This document shows positions 14,601 to 27,239 of a DNA stretch of 64,000 bases, piece by piece. Where the stretch lies: positions 567,747 through 631,746 of the forward strand of contig VZRN01005622.1 in assembly GCA_013397935.1 (NCBI GenBank), read 5' to 3'. The translations under genes and the position numbers were made by a program. This DNA comes from Dasyornis broadbenti. Taxonomy: Eukaryota; Chordata; Aves; Passeriformes; Dasyornithidae. The first letter of the stretch is position 1. Every line of letters starts with the position of its first letter. The notes beneath the pieces are model-generated. The model had not been told where the DNA came from and did no database searches. It was given only the letters and a program-made list of their open reading frames with translations.

Positions 14601-15674
14601 ACTGTACAGCAAATGAAACCCTGGAATTCAGCTTCAAGTTCTAATCCCTCGAGGCTGGCCTAGCAGAGGCTAAGTGTTACTAGACGGGGAAAATATTATG
14701 ATATATTGCTCCTTCTTGCAGTAATCGTTATGAAGTTATTCTCAAGGCAGCTTTGCCATCAGACTCCCCCTTTTTTCAGTTACAGTGTAGCTGCTGCGGC
14801 AGACACCTGCATTTAGCAAGTTTGGGGGAAAGGGGGAGAAGACAAAGATGAACACTTGGAGCAAATTCTACAAAGCAATGTTGTAAAGTGTATGTTGTAT
14901 ATCCATCTCACACGGCCCCACCAGACAGAGTAAGCTGTGGGGAAAAGAAGCCAGATGGCCTTTTCTGAGTTTAATGGTTCCTGTTATTATTTATCTGCTT
15001 TCAGAGAGGCAACAACACTGGAGCTCATAACTAATATTCCCTCTTTTGCTTTCCCACACAGCATCCATGTGCACTTAAATTTATTGGAGGCACGTTCCTT
15101 TCCTGGCAGGATAAAGGGGGCATTTTGCTTTCAAAAATGAGTCTGTAAAAGAGAAAACTTGCACTGGAAACCTGAAAATTGCTGATACTTTTTTTTTTTT
15201 TTTTTTTTAACCAAAATCAGATTGAGCAATTAGAAAGTGAATTTCAGAGAATGCATTACCTTAGTGAAATTGTAAGCAGCATGTATTTAGGTGATCGAAG
15301 ATTGCACTGAGAATCTGTCACTGATACTACAGAGCCAGCATTTGTTCTGAAGCAATGTTTTACCCTGCTAAAAGGATGTATAAAACATCATTTCTGATGT
15401 AGTTGTGAATTCATTTATAAATGCTGGGCATTTTTAATATGTAGCTATTCTTACTTAGACATTCAATACCGTAGATATCCTTACTAGTAAACAACAAGAA
15501 ATTTATTACAGTCTTGTATTTAAAGGCTAAAAGAATTCGATAGGTAATGCGGATTCTTTCAGTACGCTCTTCACCTTTGTGAATTTGTCGAGAATGAGAA
15601 ACCAGAAGAGCAGAACAGAGCCAGTGTCTTTTAAACGAAGGGATTTTGAATGTCTTTTAAAAGAAAGGGGAAAA

Positions 15675-16560
15675 GAAGCCAAGAAATTACAGGCCAGTCA
15701 GCTTAATGTCAACTGCTGTAAGATTTCTGGAACAATTATCAAACCAAGTCTAAGCATCTTAAAGATAACAGTGAGATAAGTGTGAGCCAACATGGATTTG
15801 TCAAGAACTAATTCTGTCAAACAGCTCTGGTTTCCTTTTGTAGCAGGTGCTGGCTTTGTGGGTGTGAGAGAAGATCTCGTAAACTTTGGCTTCAGTAAGG
15901 CTTTAAAACTCTCTCACATGAAATCCTTGTGATCAGCTTAGAGAAACATGGTCTTCATGAAATTTCTGCCGGTAGACACCGTAGGGGCTGCATCTTGTGT
16001 GGAGGGAATGGAATTTGGAGGGAAGGATGTATGAGGTAGGGCTGTTCTGCAGCCTGTGCTTCCCCATATTTTTATTAAACTTCTGGATCCTGAGACTGCA
16101 ACTAAGCTGTGACATTTTCAGGCAATGCAAAGCTGAGTAGGAACACAGGCTGGCAGCAGGGTAGAGCTAGAATTTAAAATCATCACAAGAAATTAAAAAA
16201 ATAAATTAGTAACTAATTAGCTTAAAATTAATTAGATATAAGTAAAGACAAGAGCACGATACTCTGCTATGACTGGAATAATCAGCTGTAGAGGACAGTG
16301 AGTATCTGTTCAGACAGAAGTATGCTGCATGAAACTACTCTCGAATTTGGGGTAGGTCAGGCGCATTTGCTTTGCTGGGACAAATGGAAATGGCAAACAC
16401 CACCGTGGAATCTACAAATAGGAGTAACCCCTGCAAGGTCTGGGAAGTGCCTTTTCCTCTCTGCTTCACACTGGTGAGGTTTCAGAGCGCTGTCGTGTTC
16501 GGACCTCAGTTTTTCAGGAACTGCATGGAGTACTTGGGCAGAGTCCTCAACAAAATCAAA
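15675..16560 (+). mobile_element. Degenerate CR1-like LINE fragment, sense
   Basis: Three reverse-transcriptase landmarks of CR1-clade ORF2 occur in the correct order. AAT TAC AGG CCA GTC AGC TTA ATG at 15685-15708 reads NYRPVSLM, AGC CAA CAT GGA TTT near 15787 reads SQHGF, and GGCTTCAGTAAGGCTTT near 15888-15904 reads GFSKAF, which matches the LDFSKAF block. Farther on, about 16470-16555 resembles the CR1 segment around CTGGTGAGG ... CAGTTTTTCAGGAACTGCATGGAG ... AGAGTCCTC. Frameshifts, stops and deletions show it is dead and old. The boundaries are approximate. It could equally be an L3-type relative of CR1. Confidence 0.65.
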
Positions 16561-17119
16561 ATCTAATTGCTAAGCAAATGAGATCTGTGGACTGAACCAG
16601 CGTGAAGCTCAAAAAAAAGGGCCCAAGAGATGTTTATTCTTCATGGGCACAAAAAAAGTTGCGAAGAGGAATTGAAACCTGTGCCAGTCCAAGTGCCATG
16701 CTCAAGGGAGCCACCGTATATAAGATATGGTATAAAGTGGATAGGAGAAGATGTAATGGCCCTAATGGTCTTCAAGTGCAGGTTGTAAAAGCAAGTCAGG
16801 AATGACACAGGGTGAGGAAAAGATTTGTTCCCTGCTCAAAGACCCTCCCAAGTCTGTGACTCTGTGCCAGCTGCATTCCAGTGCACCAGAGTGGGCAGGG
16901 ACACCCGGTTATTCCAGGGCATCCCTTCCCTGCAGTAGCTGAGTGAGGAAAGCAGGGCCACAGGTCACAAGGCTGCCCTTGCTGTGCCTCCAGACCAAAG
17001 GGTGGTGCTTGGATCTCAAAATAAGCATTGGAAGGGCTTCGTCTTGCAAATATATTTTAATAATAAAAAGATCTCCCATATTTTTAATGGTTGAAGAGTC
17101 ACTTAGATTCTCATGTAGG

Positions 17120-17200
17120 ATCGCTCATTAGCATTTAAAATGAGCTAAAGTAATTAATTGAATTAATAGAATCCATTAATTATAATTAAGTCTGCATGGA
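17120..17200. promoter_or_regulatory. Candidate homeodomain-site cluster
   Basis: TAATTAATTG, GAATTAATAG, CCATTAATTATAATTAAG and related TAAT/ATTA cores occur at high density, next to a 7-base inverted repeat (GCTCATT at 17123-17129 and AATGAGC at 17139-17145). This is the composition often seen in conserved developmental enhancers, but AT-rich DNA makes such motifs by chance and no conservation can be checked here. Confidence 0.25.
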
Positions 17201-18584
17201 ACTCTGTTAACAGTTGAATGAGGAAGAAATTATCAGTTGACCTCATTTAGTTCCAAAAATAGAAACTTTAGTGTGATACACATAGTTTGAAGCGTGAGTT
17301 AAACTTCCAAGAAATACCAAGATGCACCTTATCTCGATGAAGTTCTATCATTTACTTTGCACAGTAAAACTAACAATAAATGCTTAGCAAAAACTGCATC
17401 TTTCACACAGCGACCGGTAGGAGCTGTCACTGGTGAATACCATCTAGGTTAGGCACAGACACCGTTTGCAATGCTATTCTCCATCCAAAGTAAGGTCCAA
17501 ATAATCTGCAGTAAAATATTTAGACCTGTAGCAATCCTGCACAGAGGATAAAGGCTTAAAAGTGCTCCGGCTTGTATGGCAAATAAAGAAATGGATTTTA
17601 GAATAGACAGAAGTCCAGAAGCAATACAGGAAAATTCAGTGGCTATGCCTCCAAAAAGGTACTTGGCAGTGAAATGGGAAAAAACGTGCTGAAGAAGAAA
17701 AATTCCACAGGCTTGTAGAAAAGCACTGAACTGGATGCCGGAGCTGGAAACTGGAGAGCAAAAAAGCAATGAGAGACACTTTGGATATCATCCTTCTCCT
17801 CTACAACCGATCCTCTTCAGCAGCCCATTATGTGTCAGTGCTCTTGAAAGGTCTGTAACGGGAGGAGAATATTTCCCTTACATAAGCTTTTCAAAAGCAA
17901 ACTGTAGCTGCATAAAAACAATATTTTCAGGGCATTTTCAAGGCTGCATAAATGCAAGAGCAGCTACTCAGATATTGCATCTGTACTCAGCTGTTGAGAA
18001 AAGTTTATTTAGCAAAGCCATCAAAGCTTGATTAAAATTTAATGGGATGATAGGATAAATGTGGTGAGTCCACTGAGGTCTGAATTGCTGCCAGTATTGA
18101 TTAACACCCTTAACAGCCCAGTGGGAATCCTATCAAAAACATATTTCAGATCTAAGCTATGGGAATCAGAATAAAGCTCTGGGTAAGAACCAGACTATCA
18201 GCCAGGCGAGTGTTTTATTTCCTTTTATGATAAGGGAATGAAACAAGATAGTGGAAAGTTGCAAAAGGATTGTACCTGGGGACTTTAAAAAATGCTGAAA
18301 ATATGAGGCCAGATTCTACCTGTTCTAATTTCATCAACCTAGCTGAATTTTCCACAGGTTAAATATAGCCCATGGTCTGCATCCAGATCAGCTTACATCA
18401 GAAAAATATTTTGATATATTGAAAGATAACAGTTTATAGATTGTAAGGGGATACAGCTGGCATGGAAAGTGATGCAGAAGTGATTACAAAGAGACTTGAT
18501 TGAGAAAAGACGGTTCTGCTGACAGTAAAAATGTAGTTGTTCCAACTGCAAGGCTGGCAGTGAAAAAAATATAAAACCAAGCAT

Positions 18585-19110
18585 GAGAAAAGACAGAGGA
18601 GAACAGATGCAATAGAGGATTTTACTCCATCTGAGAAATACAGAGAGGGAGGGGGAGGACAGAATAAAATTGCAGCTGGTATGTTAGCAGGTCTGTCATT
18701 TCTTTAAAGGTGAAGACTAGAAGCTTTAACTTTTTGTGTCAAGGCAGAAGCTCCGAGAAATTTGAAAGAAGGAGGGAGAAGATGGTAAAAGCATGAGATT
18801 GTTTTAAACTCAGGCATTACTGCGCTACTGGTAAGGCAAGTACTGAGACTTGGAAAGAGCAGAAAAAAGGTTATGTTTTATGAAAAATCAGTCAAGCATG
18901 GTCAAGATTTGAAAGAGTAGAAATTAAAAAAGGAAGGAAGGAATGCCTGCAATGCAAGAGGACAAAAGGTTAAGGGAGGTGCAGTAGATGACTCTGAGGT
19001 TTGTTGAAAGAATGGAGCTGTTGAGGAAGATGAGGAGGTAAAATCTAGAGGTTTCAGGGGTTGGTTTAGTCTGGTGCTTTGTCTAGGGGGTTGAGAGGGG
19101 CTTGAATGGT
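18585..19110. other. Purine-rich (A/G) strand-asymmetric stretch
   Basis: Over about 500 bases the + strand is dominated by A and G, with repeated runs such as GAGAGGGAGGGGGAGGA and AAAAAAGGAAGGAAGGAA. No coding potential or known repeat family was recognised. The minus-strand frame at 18902-19120 is Ser/Pro/Thr-rich simply because of this base bias. The origin is unknown. Confidence 0.5.
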
Positions 19111-20986
19111 CATTTTGCAAAAGTCAAGTGCTGCCACTTTATTCCAAATCCTAATTCTACAGTTAGCTAAAAAAAAATAACCCATACATGGTGTCTGAGA
19201 AGAGTATTAACTGTTGGCAACCAGCTTCATAATTTTTGAATCAAGTGAACATTTAGAATTGCTAAATAAAAAGCAAAACCCAAATCTCATGTGGCTTCAT
19301 TACACAAAATATTGGCTAGAGTTCATGCCTTTTCTTTACAGGAAGAAGCTTAAAGTAGTTAAGAATATAAACTTTTGTCTCTCTTTGCTTCATTGCTGGA
19401 TGGAATGTTTTTATTTAAAACATCTGACACGGGTAGTTTGGGCCTCATTACAGTTGTGTCTTGACCCTCAGCTGAGTGTCCTCTGCAGAACCATCTGCTC
19501 ACAGGTGGCCTTGGTGGAGACACTGACACAGTTAAGGGGGAAAATTGCTCTAAATTAGTTGTAAGTAGCTGGTTTCAAAGAAATGTCATCAAATGTGCTT
19601 TTTTGGGGAGATGGCTGTGGTGTTTGGCATGGCTCCTTAAATACAAGTCTTCCTGGGAGGCATAATAAGGCTGTGAGGTTTTCTAGCTGACAAGGTGTGT
19701 TGGTATCTTCCTTCTACCCTGTTCTTACTGACTCTTCTCCTAGTCTTTATATGTTCATGTCCTGACTAGCTGGACATAGGCCCCAAATCACTGAATGGTT
19801 ATGGAAATGCTGAAATACTTTGCTGACCAGGGATAAAGTTAAGCATATCCACACAGTTCAGCCTGTTGCTCTGCGGAATCTAATGAATTTGCTGAATTTA
19901 CTGCAAGATTCTCCTCTATAAAAAAAAAATCATCTTGTTTAAACACGAGCTAAGCAACAGAAATGTCCTCAACACTGATCAGAATTTGCTGTTTGTAGCT
20001 CAATGCTAAAAGTGTTGAAAGAGAAAATGAAAAGTTAACTTGTTTGCAGTTGTTTGTTTTTGTTTGGCTGTTCCCGCTAACATAAAAGCCTGGCTCGCTG
20101 AATAATCCATGAGAAGCTAAATGTCTGCCAGTTGAGGTCACAAAAATCCTGCAAGCAGTCTGCTGCGAATGGTAGATAGGGCAGACCCAAACAGGGCAAA
20201 GCTCCTGCAATCACATTTCTCTGCATGCACTCCCTCGGTCCCCGCTGCCGCATCATTCAGGAGCTGTGTGACGCAGGACATGCAGAAGTGTTCGCTCTCG
20301 TGCTGCAGATGGAGGAGCTGAGGCCCAACAGGCCTGACCAGCTGGGCAAGCACACTAATGACGTAACTCTTATTTACCTGTTCCACTCCAAGAGATTTCA
20401 GAAGGTGTGGAGCAGCTTGATGAATTCATGGGTCTGACCTCAACCTTAATCAGCCAGGAAGATTTTGGAAAAGCTACATACCCCCTGAATTTCAGCCCAA
20501 ATCTCCTTTTTAATCCAGTGTTCAGAGATTATGTGGTGTTAGGTGCAGAACACACATGAGCTAAAGCCCCAAACTTTTTCCAGGTTATTTTGGGATCCTT
20601 TTTAAAACAAACAAACCCTCCCCTTAAAAAGTGAGGTAACAGCAGTGCCTCAATGCAGACAATAAGGGCTGAGACAATAAAAAGAGGGTTCTTTGTTTCC
20701 TGAGGCCATGGGGTAATAGATGAAGAGAAGATTTTGTGTGCTTTCTCATTCTTGTACTAAAAATAGTGCTCGGGGAAGATGTTCACAGTAAACAAATATA
20801 AAAGAAATTAAATGTTGCCAGTAGGAAGATTGTGAAATATGTGAAAATGTGGAAGGAAAGGGGGATAAGCTGCACCGTGAGAGATGAGATGGGATGCACT
20901 GCCAACCAGCTGAAGTCCTTGAACAAACAAGCTTGCAGTGGGCAGGTTGGCTGGATGGGTGACAAAAGTATTTTAAATAAGAGCTG

Positions 20987-21040
20987 TTTCACTAGAATGA
21001 AACAAATGAAATGAAATATTTCACTAGAATGAAATAAATG
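20987..21040. repeat. 22-base direct repeat next to exon acceptor
   Basis: TTTCACTAGAATGAAA followed by C/T and AAATG occurs at 20987-21008 and again at 21019-21040, 21 of 22 bases identical, with a 32-base period. The second copy ends 31 bases before the exon at 21072, so the duplication sits where the branch point of this intron is expected. Confidence 0.9.
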
Positions 21041-21071
21041 GGAAGTAGCTGTGCTGTTTCTTCCCTTGCAG

Positions 21072-21281
21072 AAGCACGATGGGCACTTCACAGTGATCCA
21101 GCTGGTTGGAATGCTGAGGGGGATTGCCTCTGGCATGAAGTACCTGTCGGACATGGGCTACGTCCACCGGGACCTGGCAGCTCGGAACATCCTGGTCAAC
21201 AGCAACCTCATGTGCAAAGTCTCTGATTTTGGCCTGTCACGGGTGCTGGAGGACGACCCCGAGGCCGCCTACACCACAAGT
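21072..21281 (+). CDS. EPHA6: EPHA6 exon: catalytic loop, DFG and activation loop
   Basis: This 210-base, phase 0-0 exon encodes 70 residues from KHDGHFTVIQ to DDPEAAYTTS. It holds helix E, the catalytic loop HRDLAARN (the Asp codon, the catalytic base, is at 21171-21173), the DFG magnesium-binding motif (Asp at 21225-21227) and the activation-loop tyrosine in EAAYTT (21270-21272). All residues expected for an active tyrosine kinase are present. The acceptor is CCCTTGCAG and the donor GTGAGT. Other Eph receptors usually have Arg after YTT and I recall Thr in human EPHA6; here the last codon before the junction is AGT, Ser. The exon is noticeably richer in G and C than the intron around it. 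A near-perfect 22-base direct repeat lies just upstream, at 20987-21040. Confidence 0.97.
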
Positions 21282-22639
21282 GTGAGTTTGTCTTATCTAA
21301 TTTGAACAGCTGATTGCCTGGTGCCTCTTCTATTCCAGCTGCAGATTTGTCTGTGCCACAGGAAGAACACTTGGAATTGGCTTTGTTCCCTCCTCAGTCA
21401 TGGGATTCAGTAAACACATTGGCAGTGCTGAGGGAAGTTGTTTTGATTTTTGGCTAAGGGATGTGTAATAAACCTTGGCTAAAGTTTACTTTAAGCAAAT
21501 GTGCAAGTATAAATGGGAGACCTTCTTCATTCTTTTCTGCCTTTTGTGTTTGGTTTTGTTGGCCATGGAGCCTTTTCCCACATTGTTTCCTCTTCTGTTG
21601 ATTTGTGTTCATTTACAAACATGTGTTTGTAAAAGAGAAGGGAGAGGAGAGAATCTTACCAGCCTCACTGTTGGAAGCATGCTGTTAAGCCTCGCATTCA
21701 TAAATTTAAATTTTCATTTTATTTCACTTAGATTCTACATATCCTGCTAGAAGGTAAACTTGTTTTGCAGGCTTTAAGTCTCAGTTCATTAATACTTAAT
21801 CTCTTATGTGATGCAAGTAAACTGTTATCATGGCAAATGGGGTTTGGGTGAGAGGATTTGGGTTTGTGATGTCGTAGGGGGGTTCCAGCGAAATGAAAAA
21901 TTCTTGAACATGAGGAAGTTTGTTCAAATCACAAGTCCCAGTACAGTATTTTTTCACAATGGCAAAATGTTCAATGACATTTCTGTTCCAATTATTATCA
22001 CGACATCAAGAATTTTAGCTAATTATGAGCTGATTTTTGAGTAACTTTCATATCTACCATTTAAACTAAAACTATTTCAGAGCCAGAGTGCATTCTCAAT
22101 ACTACTCTCACAAAATGTGCAGAATTTGTATATTCCCATGATAGGGCACAGTGACAGAATTCTAATAGAGATGATAAATGAGCATTAAATAATTTATTTC
22201 ATCCTTTTTTTTTTTTCCTCTATTTCACTTTAAAAAGTGATGTATGGCCAAAATAAGGAACTCATCCAATTTCACTGTATTGCAGTAAATACTGTGGTGC
22301 ATCTATGAATTCAATGTAGATATTACAACGGGATTATAGAGCTTATATATTTATATATGTAGAATATATAATTGCTTTTAGTTTAGGGCTAAAATAGAGG
22401 TGTTCTGATAATTTTGCTGCAGCTTCCATTTCCGAGAAGTACTATACAGAACTGCAAGCTGACTTAGAGGAAAACAAGTCACTTTGCAAGGTTTTCTGTT
22501 GATTTTAATATACAAGCTGGGGGAAAGAGACCCCAGATTTTACTTTATAGCTGAGATTTCCTTCCTTTAGTGCATCACACTGCTTCTTAGCATGAGGTTT
22601 GAAAGGGAAAGGAAACATGAGTGCAGCTCAGCAAGCTCT

Positions 22640-22800
22640 CCCGTGATGGCTGAGCCTCGCTAATTGCCCGGGTGAGGTGCTCAGCTGGCAGCGAGTGCCC
22701 CCAGTGACAGCGGTCGAGTGCCAGCGCTCAGCACCGAGCCTGGGCTAACGGGCCCTGCTGGTGCCAGGCACTGGGGATGGCCAGGCAGCCTCGCCCAGTC
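22640..22800. other. Short GC- and CpG-richer patch in intron
   Basis: About 160 bases from CTCCCGTGATGG to CTCGCCCAG are clearly richer in G, C and CpG than the surrounding AT-rich intron, with roughly ten CpG steps. No exon with a plausible Eph reading was found in it. It could be a small CpG island, a conserved element or a degraded GC-rich repeat. Confidence 0.45.
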
Positions 22801-22984
22801 AGCATCAGGAAAGACACCAAGTGATAATGAGAGGCTTTCTGCTATTGTTCATCCTGTAATTTTCTGCTGGATACCGATATGGAACAATTGGTTTTACAGA
22901 GTGGTTAGCGCCTGTCCTGTTGATCATGGCTAGAGCTGCTTTTAATCAGGAAATGCTATGTTGGGAAGGAAGAAGAAGGAAGGA

Positions 22985-23005
22985 AAAAAAAAAAAAAAAA
23001 AAAAA
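22985..23005. repeat. Poly(A) run
   Basis: A long A homopolymer follows GGAAGGAAGAAGAAGGAAGG. It may be a simple A/G tract. No retroposed gene body was recognised upstream, so a processed-pseudogene tail is not supported. Confidence 0.9.
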
Positions 23006-26000
23006 CGAAAAACCAGTGCCATGACATATTCCCTTTTTTCTTTATCTGTGTTGAAGGGCTTCCTTGAAACGTAGGGCAGGCTTTGATGAAATGCTCCCTA
23101 ATTTCCTGTCAGCTCACCCAGCTGCTTAACATGAGAGCCTCAGAAGTGCCTCAGAGCCACTGCTCCAGCCTGCCAAGGCTGCAGCCAGGTGCTGAACTAC
23201 CAAACCCTGCTGAGCAGGCACCCAGAGCATGTCCAGCAGGATACTGCACGTGAGGAGGGGATATCACAGAGGCTGATGGCCAGTGGCAGGTCCCTGTGTC
23301 AGCCAGGCATCCAAGGTGAATCTGTTTCAACCATGAACTCCTCAAAGAAGAGCAAAAAGCTTTGGAACTAATGTGGGAAAATATACCATTATGATATGAT
23401 TTAAAAACTTTGTAAGCTGGAAGAATTTAAAGCAGCAGAGTCTAAGGGAAATTAAAAGAATTTCAAATCACTCCTTCCTTCAGCTCCTGCTCTCCTGTCC
23501 TTGCAAGTGGGTCCTCACACACCGACTGTTTCAGTAACTGGCAGAGCCTGCCCAGCTCTTTTTGTCATGTCTGGTCCTTGGGAAATGTCCTTCCCTCCTT
23601 CCTGAGGGCAGACTGACATGAACTGGGATAGCCAGGTTTCTGTGGGATGCTCTTGCCTTCCATACGCTCCATCCTCTGGATCCCGCTCCCCTTGAGCCAG
23701 TCCAGCAGATGCTCTCTGTAGGAAAGGCTCAGCAGGAAGTCAGAAAGTCCTGTCAGTTTTTAAGAGAACTCAGCACAGCCATGACCAAGATGGGGTGGGG
23801 ACAGAAAGAAGGAAAGATTTGTCACAGTGGCTGTGGAGGACTCAGGGAAGGCTTCCACCCTTTAAGGAGTCTTTCCTGGTAAGAGAAGGGACAAGAAGCT
23901 CACACTGGGTGCCAAATCCTCTTGCAGCTCTCACTGCCCATCATCATGGCATTGACCTTTTTCCCCCCTCATGAACATCTTTCCCACATCAGGCCATGAG
24001 TATTACTAAAGGATTTTATAGCATCTATTTTGTCCCATACTGTGCTTTTGCCATGTGGAGGTTAAACTCTCAGTGTTCTCTCAAAGATCCTGGTGCTTTT
24101 AGAATTCATGTTTCCTCTCCACGGAGATTTTTATTGATAACAGCCCAGTACCTGTAGCTACAAGACATCCATAGAGTGGGTCTGCATATTGAATAGTGAT
24201 ATTTTTAGCCTTACATCTCCCAGTACAGCACTGTCTGTGCTCACAGGAAACTGTGGTTATTTTTTATTTCCCTTTTTGTCTTAGTCCTGGTGTCAGAAAT
24301 GGAATGGTACAATTGGATGTTTGGTTTTTTTTTTTTCTTTAAAACAAATGATCTACAGTACAATGTAAGACAAAAATAGATCTTTATATCTATGATGCAG
24401 TGGTCAATATTGTGTGAGTGTATTCCCAGACATAAAAACGTAAATTGGTGCAAAAGGCAAACTGTGGCAAAGAGGAAAGGCCCTCGTACCTTGTGAGGTC
24501 ACCACATCTGAGCATCCACAGCCTTGGAGTCAGATGATTGACATCTTTTGCTTTGTCATCTTCTTGCCATTTGAAATATACCTTCCTCTTTACTGGCTGG
24601 TTTAGAATAGATCTTACATTCTTTCTGTCTTTGAAAGGGTTTTTAGGAAATAAAATATTGATTCCTGTCTGTTATTTGGAATCACAAAATTTACAGCAAG
24701 ATATCATTTTCGAATAGGAAGGAGGAATTAAAAGCTAACAACATTTGCCTGCAAATCTTTGTGTTCCAGATTGGTCAGGAAAAGATGAGACAAACTTTGG
24801 GACAACTGAGTACTGTGTGGGTTTTGCCTTTGGAGACAAAACTTTCATTTTCAGTAGTGGTTTCCAAGGCAACAGTTAGTCATAAAAAGACACTTCTAGT
24901 ATATAAACAAGCGTTTCTGTCAATACAGAGGACATCTAGGCTCTTGCATCCCTGCCTTTAAATGGACTGTATTATATGTTGTAGATTCATTTAGTTTAAA
25001 ACACGGTCAGGGTTCACACATATTTCAGAAGGAACCACATGGCCCCAGAAAAATTCTCTACATGTAGCAAAATATCTATGATCAGAACAGGGTTTGTGGC
25101 ACGACTGCAAAAAGGACTAAACTGGAATTTCTCTTACAGGTGACACCTTAATAGTCTGCATTAAATCTGATTGCTAGTGAGACAAAAAACCGCTACAAAC
25201 AGAATTATTGTATGATAAAGAAATGTATTCCAGATTTCTTTTGTCAGCTTTATTTCTGAATACAGCCTTAATATAGGAAATACTTTATTTCTATACTAGC
25301 AGTTACAGAATTGATTTATTGCATTGCATTTCCTGAATCACTTTGGAAACTTCATGGGTCTGATTTTTCTCAAGTCGGTTGGATTAAATACCCCATCCAG
25401 GAAGATTTCAGGCTTATTAGGTTCATTAGAGGAGCAAAGATTTATGCCAGTAATCTTTATAAACACTAGCAAGTAGCAAAACTTTGGGGGGATCAGGATG
25501 AGACCTTCATATTCTTTTACTTTTCCATATAATTTCCACGTTGCAAGACACTTTCAGTTTTCCCTGACTGGTACACAAGTAACAGGTTTGGGGAGAGAAA
25601 GTTCAATTTGCTAAAAAGTAAAACAAGACGGAAATGATTTTCCAATTAATTTGGGATTTTAAGCAATGGTTTCTGAACAACCTCTGTACTATTGCAAAAA
25701 TATTGCCTAGATATTTACTTCAAGGTTCAAATTAATCCTGGACCGTAGATGCAATTGGCTAGTGGCAACCATTGAGAAAAGGAAGCTGTGTGCTGCAAAG
25801 TCTGCATTAACCTGTTTCCTTGAAAACTCACTGGTGACATGAGGTTGAGCACGGATGTTGCCAGCTCTTTAACTCCGTGTGTGACATGGCACGAAGGTTT
25901 GCTTGGGATGCTTGTAGCGGCCCCCGAAGATAAAAATATATCTGTCACAAAATTTAAACATTTTAAAACATATATTTTTTTTTTAATTCTCTCTTTAGCT

Positions 26001-27239
26001 TTTATCCAGCTGTGATCCCAAGTTCATTTAAGATGTTTTCTGGTTTATTTAACCCTCCTTTAGTAATAGAAATGTAAATGGGCTATAAAAGACCACAACA
26101 AAGGCAGACCCTTAGGAGGGAAGGTCCAAGGACAGGAATGAAACAGAAATATAAAATTAAACTCTCTCCATGTTTTGTCAAATTTTGTACTTCTGTGAGT
26201 GCCCTCCCCACAGTCATTTGAGTTCTGAGAATGCATAGGAAAAACCATGCATATTTGCATTTAGATGTGCAGAAATTAAAAAGGATCTTAATGGTTGAAT
26301 TTAATTGTCAAACTTAATATAATAACTCTCTCATCCCTGCTTTTCCTTCCACACCACTCCAAGTAGGAACTCCAAATATGGATTTGGCAGAGAAACACAA
26401 CTGGAAATTTGCATTTCGCTTTTTCATTCCCAAAATGATTATGTTGATGAGTTCAACACAAGTTTGCCCTAACATTTTGGCTGTAAAAAAGGTTGTATTT
26501 TGCACTTCATTTCTAATGTGGCTTTCAAAGCATCATCCCATCATTCATTGTAATCCAATTTAATTTCAAATTAGAAGAATATATTGTAGTGTAATCAATC
26601 TAAAGGATACTGCCTTTAAGGATTTGGAAGCTCTGCCTTTCTTTTAGCTTGGATTTCAGCTTTTTGTCTCTCTGGCTCCTCCCATTTTCATATGAACTAA
26701 TTTTTTTGAACTCTATGTATTTGTGCTTTTGCTGTTTCTCACGTTGGTTCTTTGTTCATCTCTAAGTGGTTTTATTTACAAATCTCTTAAAGGATTGAGA
26801 ATGAACTACTTACAGATTTACAGCGCCGGTGCTCTTGGGTATCTTTACATCTTAGGAGATAACTGATGAATCTGTGACATTTAACAATGAGAGTGACTGC
26901 ATTTTTTCCCCTCACAGACAGCCCCAAGTGTCAAGTCTGTCTTTGGTGCAAGAGTCAAAACTTGCCAGTGTTTAATCTATAGAAAGAGGCAATGTTACGT
27001 GTCTGAGCAAATCTTAAGTATCTGTACAAGGACCGAGGAGGTGGAAAAATTCAATGCACTTGCAAAAAATTTCTGAAGTAAGAGTTAAATGGGCGTTATG
27101 AATCTCAGAAAGCTACAGCCGGTGTTTTTGGAAAGACTGGGGGTTGATCAAGGCACCAAAGTTATTGACCTCTCCGCTGGCCATGAGAACCTTGGAAAAT
27201 TCTGTCTGTGCACACTGTTCTCCTTGGAAACCAGCCCAA

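Larger units (their letters stand above)
10116..21071 (+). other. EPHA6: EPHA6 intron, 10,956 bases
   Basis: The intron runs from the GTGAGG donor to the CCCTTGCAG acceptor. It holds a (TG)12 tract (11641-11664), a C run (13819-13827), a T run (15189-15209), a degenerate sense-oriented CR1-like fragment (15675 to about 16560), a homeodomain-motif-rich stretch (17120-17200), a purine-rich stretch (18585-19110) and a 22-base direct repeat close to the acceptor. The remainder looks unique. The 176-codon open frame at 13384-13914 has low-complexity Lys and no recognisable domain. Confidence 0.9.

Noticed and set aside
22985..23005. Poly(A) run as tail of a processed pseudogene
   Set aside because: No gene body, terminal polyadenylation signal or target-site duplication was recognised upstream.
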